64,000 nt of DNA from 58-81 sp012729145 (GCA_040770625.1 JAXGIW010000001.1:62001-126000), one strand, 5' to 3'. Counted from the first letter of the stretch, positions 35,592-44,675 are shown. Translations and numbers: made by a program. Notes: a model not told the origin generated them from the letters alone.

Positions 35592-36933
35592 CTCTTACCA
35601 CCATTGTGCACCCCCCGATATCGCCGAAGAAGCGCAGATCGTTCCCTACCTCTGAAATGGATGAAAGAAGGTTTACCAGGTTCCCGGCCATGGTCATGCC
35701 AGCCACGGGCTTTCCGGGTTGACCTGTCGGGCCTATCAGGGCCCCCTTGACCCCCAGGGATAGATCGCCGCTTACGGGATCTATCGTGTGGACCCCCATG
35801 AGCTCCGTTACAAGGATCCCACCGCTGCAGTCTTTCAGTATCTGCCGGGGGCTTCTCTCTCCGGGAACGACGAAAAGGTTGGAAAACCCCACCTCCGGGA
35901 TACTGCCCGGTGACCTGGAGGCGTTGCCCGTGGAAGCCACCTTGAACTTACGGGCATACTTCAGGTTGTAGAGAAAGGATGACACTACCCCATGGTCCAT
36001 CAGTACCGTTCTTCCCGATGGGACCCCCTCCCCGTCCCAGGGAGATGTCCCCACCCCCCAGGGGATGGTCCCGTCATCGACAAGGGTAAGACAGTCGCTG
36101 CCGATCTTGTCCCCCATCCTGTTCTTCAGCATGGACCGGTTCTTGAAGACCGCCGAGGCAAGGAAAAGCTCTCCCGCGGACTCCACCAGGGAGGCAGCAG
36201 CCTCAGGATCCAGCACAACATCGTAGACCCCGGTCGCGGCCGCTTCTCCCCCAAGGATGAGGGTGCCTCTCTCGACCGCCTCACGGGCAACCGCGCTGTG
36301 ATCCACATCCCCGATCCTCCTGCTCTCGGCGGAGGCACCGGTCATCTCGAAGGCACCGCCGTCGGACATGACCACAGTCACTGAACAGGCGGCGTAGGTA
36401 TCGTCGTACCATCCCAGGAAACCCTCGCTTGAGGCGTACATCGTACTCCCCGAACCGTCAGCCCAGGATGTATCCCTTACGGAGACGACCCTGCTGTCAG
36501 TCCCGGAAGCCAGTTCGTACATCTGCCGGCAGCGCTCTTGCCTTTCAGGGTGCTGCACTTCCAGAATCCCGGGGTCAAAGATCATCAAGCCCGAAGCATC
36601 GGGTACCTCGCCGTCATAGAGCACGACATCGGGTTCGGGTTCCGAGGCCCTGCAGTTCTGGAGACACACGTCTATCAGCTTCCCGATGGCATCCTTCGAA
36701 AGGTTATCCGTATCGGCCACTCCCTGCCGCCCTTGTACGTCCACTGTGCGGCAGCCTATCCTGAAAGAAGAACCCCGAATGTCCCTTTCAGGGGATCCGT
36801 CCCTGAGGGAGAATTCCGATGAACTCCCCGAGTAGAAGAGGACATCAGCCATCCTGGCCCCCCTTCGCAGGGAGGTTTCGATCATCCAGCTGGCTATGGA
36901 TCCTATCTCCTGCCGGGAAGGGGTGTGACTCAT
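35569..36933 (-). CDS. pmbA: TldD/PmbA family protein (TldE-like)
   Basis: 454 residues. The C-terminal half holds GDKIGSDCLTLVDDGTIPWG, EGVPSGRTVLMDHGVV, YARKFKVASTGNASRSPG and the closing PVAGMTMAGNLVNLL typical of PmbA/TldE. There is no HExxxH zinc motif, so it is the non-catalytic TldE-type partner; no TldD gene is in the window. The pair degrades peptides and matures some modified peptides. ATG at 36933 overlaps the ltaE stop by 1 bp (TGATG). Confidence 0.88.
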   Translation of the reverse strand: MSHTPSRQEIGSIASWMIETSLRRGARMADVLFYSGSSSEFSLRDGSPERDIRGSSFRIGCRTVDVQGRQGVADTDNLSKDAIGKLIDVCLQNCRASEPEPDVVLYDGEVPDASGLMIFDPGILEVQHPERQERCRQMYELASGTDSRVVSVRDTSWADGSGSTMYASSEGFLGWYDDTYAACSVTVVMSDGGAFEMTGASAESRRIGDVDHSAVAREAVERGTLILGGEAAATGVYDVVLDPEAAASLVESAGELFLASAVFKNRSMLKNRMGDKIGSDCLTLVDDGTIPWGVGTSPWDGEGVPSGRTVLMDHGVVSSFLYNLKYARKFKVASTGNASRSPGSIPEVGFSNLFVVPGERSPRQILKDCSGGILVTELMGVHTIDPVSGDLSLGVKGALIGPTGQPGKPVAGMTMAGNLVNLLSSISEVGNDLRFFGDIGGCTMVVRDVSMAGT

Positions 36934-37967
36934 CAGGAGGCCTTCAACTCCTCCAGTATCGTTCTTCCGGCCAGGTCCACCTCTCCTTTCGTAACCCCGA
37001 AATGGGTCACCAGCCTGAACCTTCTCTCGGAGACAGCGCCGAAGAGGACACCCCTGGCCGAGCACCTCCGTGACAGCTCGGCCGCGTCGGGCCCGTCGGG
37101 GCCCAGTTGGACATATACCATGTTGGTAGGCTTGCTCACAGATTCGACGTCAACGCCTCCTGCAAGGAGCATCGCTGACAGCATGGCAGCGTTATCGTGG
37201 TCCTCGGAAAGTCTTCCGGTCATCTTCTCCAGTGCTATCAGCCCTGCCGCAGCAAGAACCCCGGCCTGTCTCAGACCTCCGCCGAGCCTTTTTCTCCAGT
37301 GCCTCGCCCTTGATATGAACTCGGCGCTTCCGCATAACATTGAGCCCACAGGTGCCCCCAACCCCTTGGAGAGGCAGAACTGGACGGAGTCCACGATCCC
37401 CGTGAACTCCTTTACGTCAACGCCCCAGGCCGCGGAGGCATTGAAGACCCTGGCGCCATCCAGATGGACAAGAAGACCACCGTTTTTTGCAGCGCTAACG
37501 GTGGCACTGAAATCCTCCGGCGATACGGCGACGCCGCCGGCCCTGTTGTGAGTGTTCTCTACACAGAGAAGACTGGCCGGAGCGAAGTGTACGTTGCTCG
37601 GCCGGCACCAGGAAGCGACCCTGTCGGGCTGGATTATCCCCCCCGAGTCTTCGGCAACAAGGGGAAGGATACCGCCAAGGGCGGAGAGCCCTCCGCCTTC
37701 ATAGATATATATGTGGCTGTCGGATCCGAGAATCGCCCCGTCGCCCCGGGAGCAGTGCGTCAACAGGGCAACGAGGTTACCCTGTGTCCCGGAGGTAACG
37801 AAGAGACCTGCCTCATGACCTGTCATCCTGGCAGATTCCTCTTCGAGGCGGTTTACGGTCGGGTCCTCCCCGTAGACATCATCACCCACCTCTGCGGCAG
37901 CCATTACTGCCCTCATTTCATCGGTGGGTTTTGTTACAGTATCGCTTCGAAGATCGATAACTTTCAT
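36933..37967 (-). CDS. ltaE: Low-specificity L-threonine aldolase
   Basis: 344-residue PLP enzyme of fold type I. Shows IDLRSDTVTKPTDEMRAVM, VGDDVYGEDPTVNRLEE, SDSHIYIYEGGG and LVHLDGARVFNA, with the PLP-lysine in CLSKGLGAPVGSML. It splits threonine or allo-threonine into glycine and acetaldehyde. ATG at 37967 follows GGAGGGCTGAGTTA. First gene of a long co-directional run ending at nicotinate phosphoribosyltransferase. Confidence 0.94.
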   Translation of the reverse strand: MKVIDLRSDTVTKPTDEMRAVMAAAEVGDDVYGEDPTVNRLEEESARMTGHEAGLFVTSGTQGNLVALLTHCSRGDGAILGSDSHIYIYEGGGLSALGGILPLVAEDSGGIIQPDRVASWCRPSNVHFAPASLLCVENTHNRAGGVAVSPEDFSATVSAAKNGGLLVHLDGARVFNASAAWGVDVKEFTGIVDSVQFCLSKGLGAPVGSMLCGSAEFISRARHWRKRLGGGLRQAGVLAAAGLIALEKMTGRLSEDHDNAAMLSAMLLAGGVDVESVSKPTNMVYVQLGPDGPDAAELSRRCSARGVLFGAVSERRFRLVTHFGVTKGEVDLAGRTILEELKAS

Positions 37968-38063
37968 TAACTCAGCCCTCCTCCAGCCGTATTTCAGCAG
38001 CGGCCTTATCATTGCTTGATATAATAGCATCATTCCGTTCCTTTAAAAAAAGGGTGGTAGACA

Positions 38064-38765
38064 TTGGGAGAGGCCGTAACGAGAGTCCTTGTCATCAGGG
38101 CGGAAAGTGATGGAAGCAGGGTATGCTTCGACGACGAAGTGTCAGTGGAAGGGAACTACCTGCTCGTAGTCAACGGCGACACCCTGGAGAAGGTGGTCGT
38201 GTCGCCCTTCGCTCTCAGGGAATGGGTCGTGGGACATCTCTTCTGTAGGGGGTCGATCTCAGGCGCCCGTGAGGTAAAGAGCTTCGAGGAACGGGATGGG
38301 AGAATAGAAGTGGAGACCGATCCTTCATCAGGAACGGAAGGAGGACCTTCGCCGGCAGAATGGACAGTGACTCCAGAGATGATCCATAACGGCGCAAGGT
38401 GGATAGCGGAAGCCCCTCGCTTTAACAGAACCGGCGGGTTCCACGCCTCGGCCCTTCTCTCCGCAACAGGGGAGAAGCTCGCACTTTTCGAGGATATCAG
38501 CCGCCACAACGCCCTGGACAAGACCATAGGATGGGGGCTGATGTCGGAGATGGATCTGGGCCGGACCATGGTCATCCAGTCGGGGAGGCTGCCGAGGGAC
38601 ATGGTCGCCAAGGCTGCCGCGGCCAGGATCCCCCTTCTTGGGAGCGTATCTGCACCAACCGATGCGGGTATAGCCCTGGCCAGAGAATCGGGGATCACCC
38701 TGGTAGGTTTCATCAGGGAGAAGAGGATGAACATCTATTCCTTCCCTGAAAGGATCAAGGGATAA
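38064..38765 (+). CDS. FdhD-family protein lacking the CxxC motif
   Basis: 233 residues. The FdhD core is clear: LLVVNGDTLEKVVVSPFALREWVVGHLF near the start, then FNRTGGFHASALL, EDISRHNALDKTIGWGL, SGRLPRDMVAKAAAARIP and VSAPTDAGIALARESGITLVGFIR. FdhD in E. coli passes sulfur from IscS to molybdenum or tungsten formate dehydrogenases using a CxxC loop. Here the segment between residues 90 and 100 is a Gly/Ser/Pro linker without cysteine; the only cysteines are near residues 20 and 61. It is also shorter than usual (about 260-280 aa). It may therefore bind cofactor without transferring sulfur. TTG start at 38064 with AGGGTGG upstream. No formate dehydrogenase gene is nearby. Confidence 0.82.
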   Translation: MGEAVTRVLVIRAESDGSRVCFDDEVSVEGNYLLVVNGDTLEKVVVSPFALREWVVGHLFCRGSISGAREVKSFEERDGRIEVETDPSSGTEGGPSPAEWTVTPEMIHNGARWIAEAPRFNRTGGFHASALLSATGEKLALFEDISRHNALDKTIGWGLMSEMDLGRTMVIQSGRLPRDMVAKAAAARIPLLGSVSAPTDAGIALARESGITLVGFIREKRMNIYSFPERIKG

Positions 38766-38770
38766 CCCCC

Positions 38771-39598
38771 CTAGATATTGACCCCCAGCCTGGCCCAGGG
38801 GAGCAGACCCTCATTAACGGCGACTCCCAGGTCCATCCCCGGACGGTCGATGCCGTGAAAGTCGGAGCCCGCCGTCGGGAAAAGCCCGAATCGGGAGGCT
38901 ACCTTCATCCAGTAATAGATCTCTCCTGAGCCGTGATGACCAGATATGCACTCCAGGCCCCACAGGCCCAGCTCCTTCAGCCTCTCAAGAAGAGAGAAAA
39001 GGTCTTTCTCGTCCAGCCCCATCAGGCCGGGGTGTCCCAGGACCGAAACTCCTCCCGCCTCCTGGATCGCCCTCAGGCACTCTCCGGGAGAGAGCCTTGA
39101 GCTCGCCACGTAAGCTGGTCCGCCTCTCCCGATGTATCTCCTGAAAGCCGATGCGATATCAGGCACGAAACCCTTCTTCACCATGACCCTTGCTATGTGA
39201 GGCCTGGCTACCACCTCGCCACCGGATTCCGCCTCCACCTCCCCGATGCTCAAAACCAACCCGAGAGATACCAGTTTCTCCACCATAAGCGCGTTCCTCT
39301 TCCGGCGACTCTCACGAAGTCTTTCCAGCCTGTCCTGGAGCCCCCGGCTGGAGCTGTCGATCCGGTAGCCCATTATGTGAAGGGTATAGGGCGCCTCCGC
39401 GGAAAGCTCGACCCCCTCAATTCCCTGGATCCCCTCCTTTTTGCAGGCGGCCATGAACCTGACAAGACCGGCGGTGGTGTCATGGTCTGTCAAGCCGAGG
39501 ACCGATACGTGTCTTCTTGCAGCCCTCCTGACCAGGGCCTCCGGCGAGAAGGTCCCGTCGCTGAACTTACTGTGACAGTGAAGGTCCACAACTAGCAT
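38771..39598 (-). CDS. PHP-domain phosphoesterase (RNase AM/TrpH-like)
   Basis: 275 residues with the PHP metal-binding motifs: VDLHCHSKFSDG, GLTDHDTT, GVELSAE, VVARPHIARVMV, VLGHPGL and AGSDFHG. This is the order of the YciV/TrpH 5'-3' exonuclease or nucleoside-bisphosphatase group. It probably acts on short RNA or 3',5'-bisphosphonucleotides in the cytoplasm. It starts inside the last codons of the M20 gene (7-bp overlap) and converges with the FdhD-like gene, leaving 5 bp. Confidence 0.88.
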   Translation of the reverse strand: MLVVDLHCHSKFSDGTFSPEALVRRAARRHVSVLGLTDHDTTAGLVRFMAACKKEGIQGIEGVELSAEAPYTLHIMGYRIDSSSRGLQDRLERLRESRRKRNALMVEKLVSLGLVLSIGEVEAESGGEVVARPHIARVMVKKGFVPDIASAFRRYIGRGGPAYVASSRLSPGECLRAIQEAGGVSVLGHPGLMGLDEKDLFSLLERLKELGLWGLECISGHHGSGEIYYWMKVASRFGLFPTAGSDFHGIDRPGMDLGVAVNEGLLPWARLGVNI

Positions 39599-40734
39599 TT
39601 CTTTACACCGGCTTTCTTTTTTGATCTGTCAAAGCTTGACCTCAGGGAATCCCGGAATGGCGGATCGCCCAGGACCTTGCCCCCCAGGCGGGCAAGTACC
39701 CTTGCCCCCGAAAGGAGCTTCTTCCGGGCAAGGGGCGTAACGGTGGCGAGGGCGAACTCCCTTGAATGGAGCGCTACCGGCTTTTCCGTAATGGACAGGA
39801 AAGGGTGGACGGCCGGGCACCTGTGGGAGATGTTGCCGATGTCGCTGCTTCCCCCGTAACCCACTTCAGCGGAAGGTCTTTCTCCCTCCAGCATGAAGAG
39901 TCTTTCCAGGAGATTTTCCGCCGAATCGTTCGGAAGCATGTTCTCAAAGGAGGGTTCAAAACGGTCATGCCCCAGAAAGGAGCCTGTCGCTTTCGAGGCA
40001 CCCTCGGCACATCTTTTGACCCTTCCGGCGATCCTCTCAAGGAGGTCCCTTTCGGGGGCGCGGATATACAGGTCGACCCCCGCCCCCTTGTCGTGTCTGA
40101 CTATACCGTGAATGGACACTCCCTCGGGCAGATCATCCCTGATCATGTCAAGACAGTGCAGGAAGAACATAAGGGCGTCAGAAGCCTCTCCACCCTCGAA
40201 AGTGAACCTCTGGGCATCGATGGCAAGCGATCTGAAGGGGACTGCAGTGGCGTTCCCGCAGTGGATCATTGCAGCCAGGTCCACATCGTCCATGAAACCG
40301 CTCTCGGCAAGAATGACCTTGGAACCTCCGCTCTCCTCTGCCGGAGTCCCTATGACGCGGACCTCGCCTTCTATCCCGGGAAGATCGCCGAGGGCCAGCG
40401 CTGCAAGAACGCTCATGGCGCCACTAAGATTATGACCGCATCCGTGGCCAATATCGGGCAGGGCATCGTACTCCACCAGGAGGACATACTTTTGCGGCCC
40501 TGACCCCATGACCGCAAAGAAGGAGGTCTCCATCCCCTGGAAAGGCATCTGCACATTGAAACCGCCCTCTTCAAGAAGTGACGCCCACAGGGACGAAGCC
40601 AGTCTTTCGTTGTGACCCGTCTCGGGTCTGGCGAAGATACGACGGTTGATCCTCCAGGCCTTTGGTTCCCACTTGAGAAGGACCTTGTCGATATCGTCCC
40701 CTCTAATGGCTTCTGAAGAGAAAGATGTCATCAC
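39592..40734 (-). CDS. M20-family amidohydrolase with shortened lid domain
   Basis: 380 residues. The metal site is in PDIGHGCGHNLSGAMSVL and TPAEESGGSKV, with later MIHCGN and a distal His in VALHSREFA, all typical of M20D (AbgB/hippurate-type) amidohydrolases, which cleave N-acyl or amido bonds in small peptides. In the lid domain the usual AHAAxxPxxG stretch is missing: FTFEGG is followed directly by EASDALMFFLHCLDMIR, so about 12-15 residues and the conserved His are absent. The GTG at 40734 gives the better Shine-Dalgarno distance; the adjacent ATG at 40731 is possible. Confidence 0.8.
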   Translation of the reverse strand: MMTSFSSEAIRGDDIDKVLLKWEPKAWRINRRIFARPETGHNERLASSLWASLLEEGGFNVQMPFQGMETSFFAVMGSGPQKYVLLVEYDALPDIGHGCGHNLSGAMSVLAALALGDLPGIEGEVRVIGTPAEESGGSKVILAESGFMDDVDLAAMIHCGNATAVPFRSLAIDAQRFTFEGGEASDALMFFLHCLDMIRDDLPEGVSIHGIVRHDKGAGVDLYIRAPERDLLERIAGRVKRCAEGASKATGSFLGHDRFEPSFENMLPNDSAENLLERLFMLEGERPSAEVGYGGSSDIGNISHRCPAVHPFLSITEKPVALHSREFALATVTPLARKKLLSGARVLARLGGKVLGDPPFRDSLRSSFDRSKKKAGVKKC

Positions 40735-40812
40735 TGCCGGTCCGCTCCTTCGCCGGGAGGATCAATATTCCCATGAGGTCTTCTGACAGGAAGACTTGTT
40801 GTTTTCTCGTCG

Positions 40813-41853
40813 TCACCGGGTTTTCCTCGATCCTGCTATCTCTATCAGGTCCCTCAGCATGGAATAGGCCGTATGCTTCGGACCGATACCCCCTCCGGCG
40901 ACGAAGATCTCACCCAGTGTGTCCGTTAGGAAAATCACCCCGTTGGTTGCTCCGTGAACCCTTGAAAGAGGATTCGATGGCGAAAGGACTTCGGGTTTTA
41001 CTGTTATGGAGACCGAACCCTCCTCTCTTTCCACCCTTGAGATCAGGCGAACGGCCCCTCCTGAACGGGCCGCTTCAAGGAGGAGTCCGGTCTTGATCTT
41101 GTTAATGCCCTGGACGTTCATGCTCTCCAGAGATACCGGCGGGGCGCCCATGAGCACCTGTGCGATTATCGAGGCCTTGACTGCGCTGTCCCATCCCTCC
41201 AGGTCAAAGGCGGGATCAGCCTCTGCGAAACCCTTCCTTCTCGCGTCGAGAAGGGCGTCATCGAAGGAAGACCCACCCACCATGAGATCAAGGATGTAGT
41301 TGGAGGTAGTGTTCATGACGCCTTCACAGGATATAATCTCCGACCCCACAAGGGAGTGCCTGGCAAAGGAGAAGAAGGGGGTCCCGCCCATTACTGCCGC
41401 TTCGAAGAGAAAGAGAGCTCCTCTTTCGGTGGCGAGATCGCTGAGTTCCCTGTAGGCAAGGAATAGAGGGCCCTTGTTGGATGTGATCACATCCTTTCCC
41501 CGCTCAAGTCCGCCCCTGATGTAGGCCTTTGGCATCTCGGGGGACTGGATGGTCGTGGAGGTGCAGATCACAAGAAGGTCGTAATCCATTTCCGAGACCA
41601 TCTCGGAAGCTGAAAGGGTTGCCCGCCTCCTTCCGGAGGAAGGTGTGTCAAGCCTTCCCGTGGAAGACTCCCTCTTCAGAAGGGCTTCCACATCTATGCC
41701 GTTCGGATCTGTTGTACATCCTCTCGATCGTGTAGCTATACCCACGAAACGGCATTCGATCCCGTACTTTTCCCTGAGGACAGGGGCCTTCTCTTCGACG
41801 ATCTCGCAGAACGCTCTTCCGATATTTCCGAAACCCAGTAGAAGGATCCTCAA
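40813..41853 (-). CDS. hom: Homoserine dehydrogenase
   Basis: About 346 residues. N-terminal Rossmann motif LLLGFGNIGRAF, then TSNKGPL, EAAVMGGTPFFSFAR and GVMNTTSNYILDLM, with ARRKGFAEADPAFDLEGWDSAVK (substrate-binding Glu/Asp/Lys). It reduces aspartate semialdehyde to homoserine for threonine and methionine. There is no C-terminal ACT domain, so feedback control of that type is absent. The TTG at 41853 is chosen, with GGAGG about 11 nt before it; the ORF continues upstream without homology. No thrB/thrC in the window. Confidence 0.88.
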   Translation of the reverse strand: MRILLLGFGNIGRAFCEIVEEKAPVLREKYGIECRFVGIATRSRGCTTDPNGIDVEALLKRESSTGRLDTPSSGRRRATLSASEMVSEMDYDLLVICTSTTIQSPEMPKAYIRGGLERGKDVITSNKGPLFLAYRELSDLATERGALFLFEAAVMGGTPFFSFARHSLVGSEIISCEGVMNTTSNYILDLMVGGSSFDDALLDARRKGFAEADPAFDLEGWDSAVKASIIAQVLMGAPPVSLESMNVQGINKIKTGLLLEAARSGGAVRLISRVEREEGSVSITVKPEVLSPSNPLSRVHGATNGVIFLTDTLGEIFVAGGGIGPKHTAYSMLRDLIEIAGSRKTR

Positions 41854-42001
41854 TGCCCTGTGCACCTCCTGACCGTCTTCCGTTCCTGTGATCAACGTCT
41901 ATGATATCATTGCTTCTGATCTCTCAGAGAGGACGCCCCGGATAGATCCCTGGAAGGGGCATGTCCTCAGCACAAGACGAACTGCAGGGGGCCTGAAAGA
42001 G

Positions 42002-42361
42002 ATGGGAGAGAACAAGGATACCCAGGAAATGGACTTCAGCGAAAACTACGCCAAAGCGGCTGCCAGGGTGCTGGAGTCGATCTCGAGGACCGCCCAGCTT
42101 TCATCGTTGGCGACACCGGAGATACAGGAAATGTTCGAGAACTGGCTCGAGATATTGAGCCACCAGATCCTCCGGAGCCAGGAGATCCCCGGAAGACTGG
42201 ATATCCCCTCAAAGGCCGAAGAGATAGGGATCTCGTCATCATCGCTGCTGGGATTGCTCCTTTACTTGCAGAGACAGGGCAGGATATCCATTACGGAGAT
42301 CCAACTGGAATCCGGATGCGGCCTTGATGAAGATATCTGCGACTGCTTCAGGGAGAGGTGA
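42002..42361 (+). CDS. Unrecognised small acidic protein upstream of deoC
   Basis: 119 residues, soluble, largely helical, without signal peptide or membrane segment. The C-terminal half (SSLLGLLLYLQRQGRISITEIQLESG) could form a winged-helix or degenerate DNA-binding domain, but no family is recognised. Two cysteines lie close together near the end (CGLDEDICDC). The ATG at 42002 is used; an in-frame ATG at 42029 is also plausible and the longer frame from 41888 is unlikely. Its stop is 5 bp before the deoC start, so the two are co-transcribed. Confidence 0.6.
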   Translation: MGENKDTQEMDFSENYAKAAARVLESISRTAQLSSLATPEIQEMFENWLEILSHQILRSQEIPGRLDIPSKAEEIGISSSSLLGLLLYLQRQGRISITEIQLESGCGLDEDICDCFRER

Positions 42362-42366
42362 TCTCC

Positions 42367-43095
42367 ATGACCGACATTGAACTCCTCTCCGGTCGGGCCA
42401 GGCTGAAGGCAGCAAAGGCGGAGGCCGGTTTTTTTGAGCACCCTCCCGAGGACAGGATCCGCAGGTCCATTGATCACACCCTTCTTTCTGCCGGGACCAC
42501 GGCCGATGACGTGGCCATCCTCTGTGACGAGGCAGTACGATTCGGTTTTGCATCGGTCTGCGTCCCTCTTAACTGCGTCACTGATGCAAGGCGTTCTCTC
42601 TCGGGGACCGAGGTCAAGGTCAGTTCAGTAGCGTCCTTTCCCCTGGGAGCCTCCCCCATACCGGTCAAGACAGCAGAGGTTCGTTGGGCCCTCGAGAACG
42701 GGGCGGAAGAGATGGATGTCGTTTTGGATATCAGGGCCGTCAGGACCGACGACAAGAGGGCGGTCCGGGAGGACCTTGCAGCCTTGCGGGACGTCTCCAG
42801 GGGGGCTGTGCTGAAGGTGATCCTGGAAATGCCCATCCTTAACGATGCCCAGGCGGTGACCGCCCTGCTGCTGGCCGAACAGGCCGGGGTGGATTACGTT
42901 AAGACCTGCACCGGGTTCGCGGGGGGGGTCACCTTCTACCATGTGGCCCTTCTCAAAACAGCCGCGTCTGACAGGGTAAGGATCAAGGCTTCCGGAGGCA
43001 TTAGAACCTACGCTGCTGCGGAGATCCTCGTCGCCCTCGGGGCGGACAGGCTCGGGACATCGAAGGCGACGCAGTTTTTGACACCGTTGGCGTGA
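42367..43095 (+). CDS. deoC: Deoxyribose-phosphate aldolase
   Basis: 242-residue class I aldolase, TIM barrel. Motifs are IDHTLLSAG, GFASVCVPLN, EMDVVLDIRAV, YVKTCTGFAGG (catalytic Lys of the Schiff base) and IKASGGIRTY (activating Lys). It cleaves deoxyribose 5-phosphate to acetaldehyde and glyceraldehyde 3-phosphate. About 20 residues are added before the usual N-terminus. ATG at 42367 follows GAGAGGTGATCTCC. Confidence 0.94.
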   Translation: MTDIELLSGRARLKAAKAEAGFFEHPPEDRIRRSIDHTLLSAGTTADDVAILCDEAVRFGFASVCVPLNCVTDARRSLSGTEVKVSSVASFPLGASPIPVKTAEVRWALENGAEEMDVVLDIRAVRTDDKRAVREDLAALRDVSRGAVLKVILEMPILNDAQAVTALLLAEQAGVDYVKTCTGFAGGVTFYHVALLKTAASDRVRIKASGGIRTYAAAEILVALGADRLGTSKATQFLTPLA

Positions 43096-43108
43096 ACAGG
43101 GGAACCCG

Positions 43109-43166
43109 TTGATCGTGAATCGTGAATCGTAACTCGTGAATCGTTACTCTTAACTCGTGACTTATG
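43109..43166 (+). repeat. Degenerate heptad tandem repeat
   Basis: About eight units of period 7: CGTGAAT, CGTGAAT, CGTAACT, CGTGAAT, CGTTACT, CTTAACT, CGTGACT, TATGACT. It continues into GGGAAAACAGGAGCAGG, which matches the DNA after the heptads at 4.08 kb. Confidence 0.85.
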
Positions 43167-43188
43167 ACTGGGAAAACAGGAGCAGGAT

Positions 43189-43291
43189 CTTGTCATTGCG
43201 AACCCGCAAAGAAGCGGGGTGAGGGATCTTTTCAATCCAGGGTCAAGGCCGGGATCTTTCATCCACAGGGTTGCGGATCCGGGATGACAAG
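43189..43291. repeat. REP/MITE-like element with imperfect terminal inverted repeats
   Basis: Left end CTTGTCATTGCGAACCCGCA and right end (read on the minus strand) CTTGTCATCCCGGATCCGCA match in most positions. The 103-bp element contains smaller stems and no open frame. Similar GTCAT-CCG palindromic units are widespread non-coding repeats in bacteria. Confidence 0.65.
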
Positions 43292-43292
43292 C

Positions 43293-43327
43293 AAAAAAGC
43301 CGGAGGCGTTTATCGCCTCCGGCTTTT
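43293..43327. terminator. Bidirectional terminator between deoC and the rRNA operon
   Basis: Perfect stem AGCCGGAGGCG/CGCCTCCGGCT with 5-nt loop, a T run after it on the plus strand (TTTTG) and on the minus strand (TTTTTTGC). It can end deoC transcripts and the leftward rRNA operon. Confidence 0.88.
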
Positions 43328-43427
43328 GTATTTTCTGCATCAAGGTTTGCTTTTTGCGCATTTGACCTTGCTTCTTGCTCCTCACGTTCTACGCCTGACC
43401 CCTCACGCTTTCAAATAAAAAAGAAAG

Positions 43428-43547
43428 GTTCCCGGCGGCGTCCTACTCTCCCACCCCTCGAAGAGGCAGTACCATCGGCGCTGGAGGGCTTAACTGCCGG
43501 GTTCGGCATGGGTCCGGGTGTGGCACCTCCGCCATGGCCACCGGAAA
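43428..43547 (-). rRNA. rrf: 5S ribosomal RNA
   Basis: Minus-strand sequence holds the universal CCCATGCCGAACC segment, GGTGCCACACCCG and the closing GGAGAGTAGGACGCCGCCGG, and its ends pair with one another (helix I). Ends are approximate. Confidence 0.9.
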
Positions 43548-43587
43548 CCTTTCTCTGTAATACCGTTATGTGCAGGTTCAAGAGCGT

Positions 43588-43620
43588 CAACAGTCAACAG
43601 TAACAACAGTAAACAGTAAG
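43588..43620 (-). repeat. Heptad tract between 23S and 5S genes
   Basis: GTCAACA GTCAACA GTAACAACA GTAAACA GTAAG: same heptad family inside the rRNA operon spacer. Confidence 0.7.
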
Positions 43621-43799
43621 ATCAAATTCAAATAAAACGTTCTCCGCTGGATGAAGCAGATCAAAGAGGTTAAGGCCTCGGTCAATTAGTACCAGTCAGC
43701 TCAAGGCCTCGCAGCCCTTACACCTCTGGCCTATCGATCACGTAGTCTCCGTGTTACCTTACCCGCTTTATCCGCGGTGAGTGGTCTCATCTCGGGGCC

Positions 43800-43832
<33 letters not shown>

Positions 43833-43950
43833 GTTCCGCACATAGCTACCCGGCCGATGCGCCTGGCGGCACAACCGGTACACCAGCGGTGCGTCCACTC
43901 CGGTCCTCTCGTACTAGGAGCAGCTCCCCTCAAACCACTTGCGCCCATGG

Positions 43951-43982
<32 letters not shown>

Positions 43983-44022
43983 AAACCCAGCTCACGTACC
44001 GCTTTAATGGGCGAACAGACCA

Positions 44023-44081
<59 letters not shown>

Positions 44082-44111
44082 TGCCGTCGATGGGAACTCT
44101 CGGGCAAGATC

Positions 44112-44142
<31 letters not shown>

Positions 44143-44286
44143 ATGAGCGACGGCCCTTCCACTCGGTACCGCCGGATCACTAGGACCCTCTTTCGAGACT
44201 GATCGACCTGTCGGTCTCTCAGTAAGGCCACCTTATACCCTTGCACTCTCACAGGCGATTTCCATTCGCCTCGAGGTGACCTTCGC

Positions 44287-44338
<52 letters not shown>

Positions 44339-44624
44339 ACAATGTCCCGCAGGCCGATTCAGACCCTTGCGGTTAGAACCCCAGTACATCAAGGGTGGTA
44401 TCCCAACGACGGCTCCAGCACAGCTGACGCCATGCCTTCTACGCCTCCCACCTATCCTGTACATGACATACCGAAATCCAATATCAGGCTACAGTAAAGC
44501 TCCACGGGGTCTTTCCGTCCCACCACGGGTAACCGGCGTCTTTACCGGTACCACAATTTCACCGAGTCCCCCACCGAGACAGCGCCCAGATCGTTACACC
44601 ATTCGTGCAGGTCAGAACTTACCT

Positions 44625-44675
<51 letters not shown>

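Noticed and set aside
43109..43166. CRISPR-like repeat array
   Set aside because: Units are 7 nt in direct tandem without spacers, and no cas genes are present.
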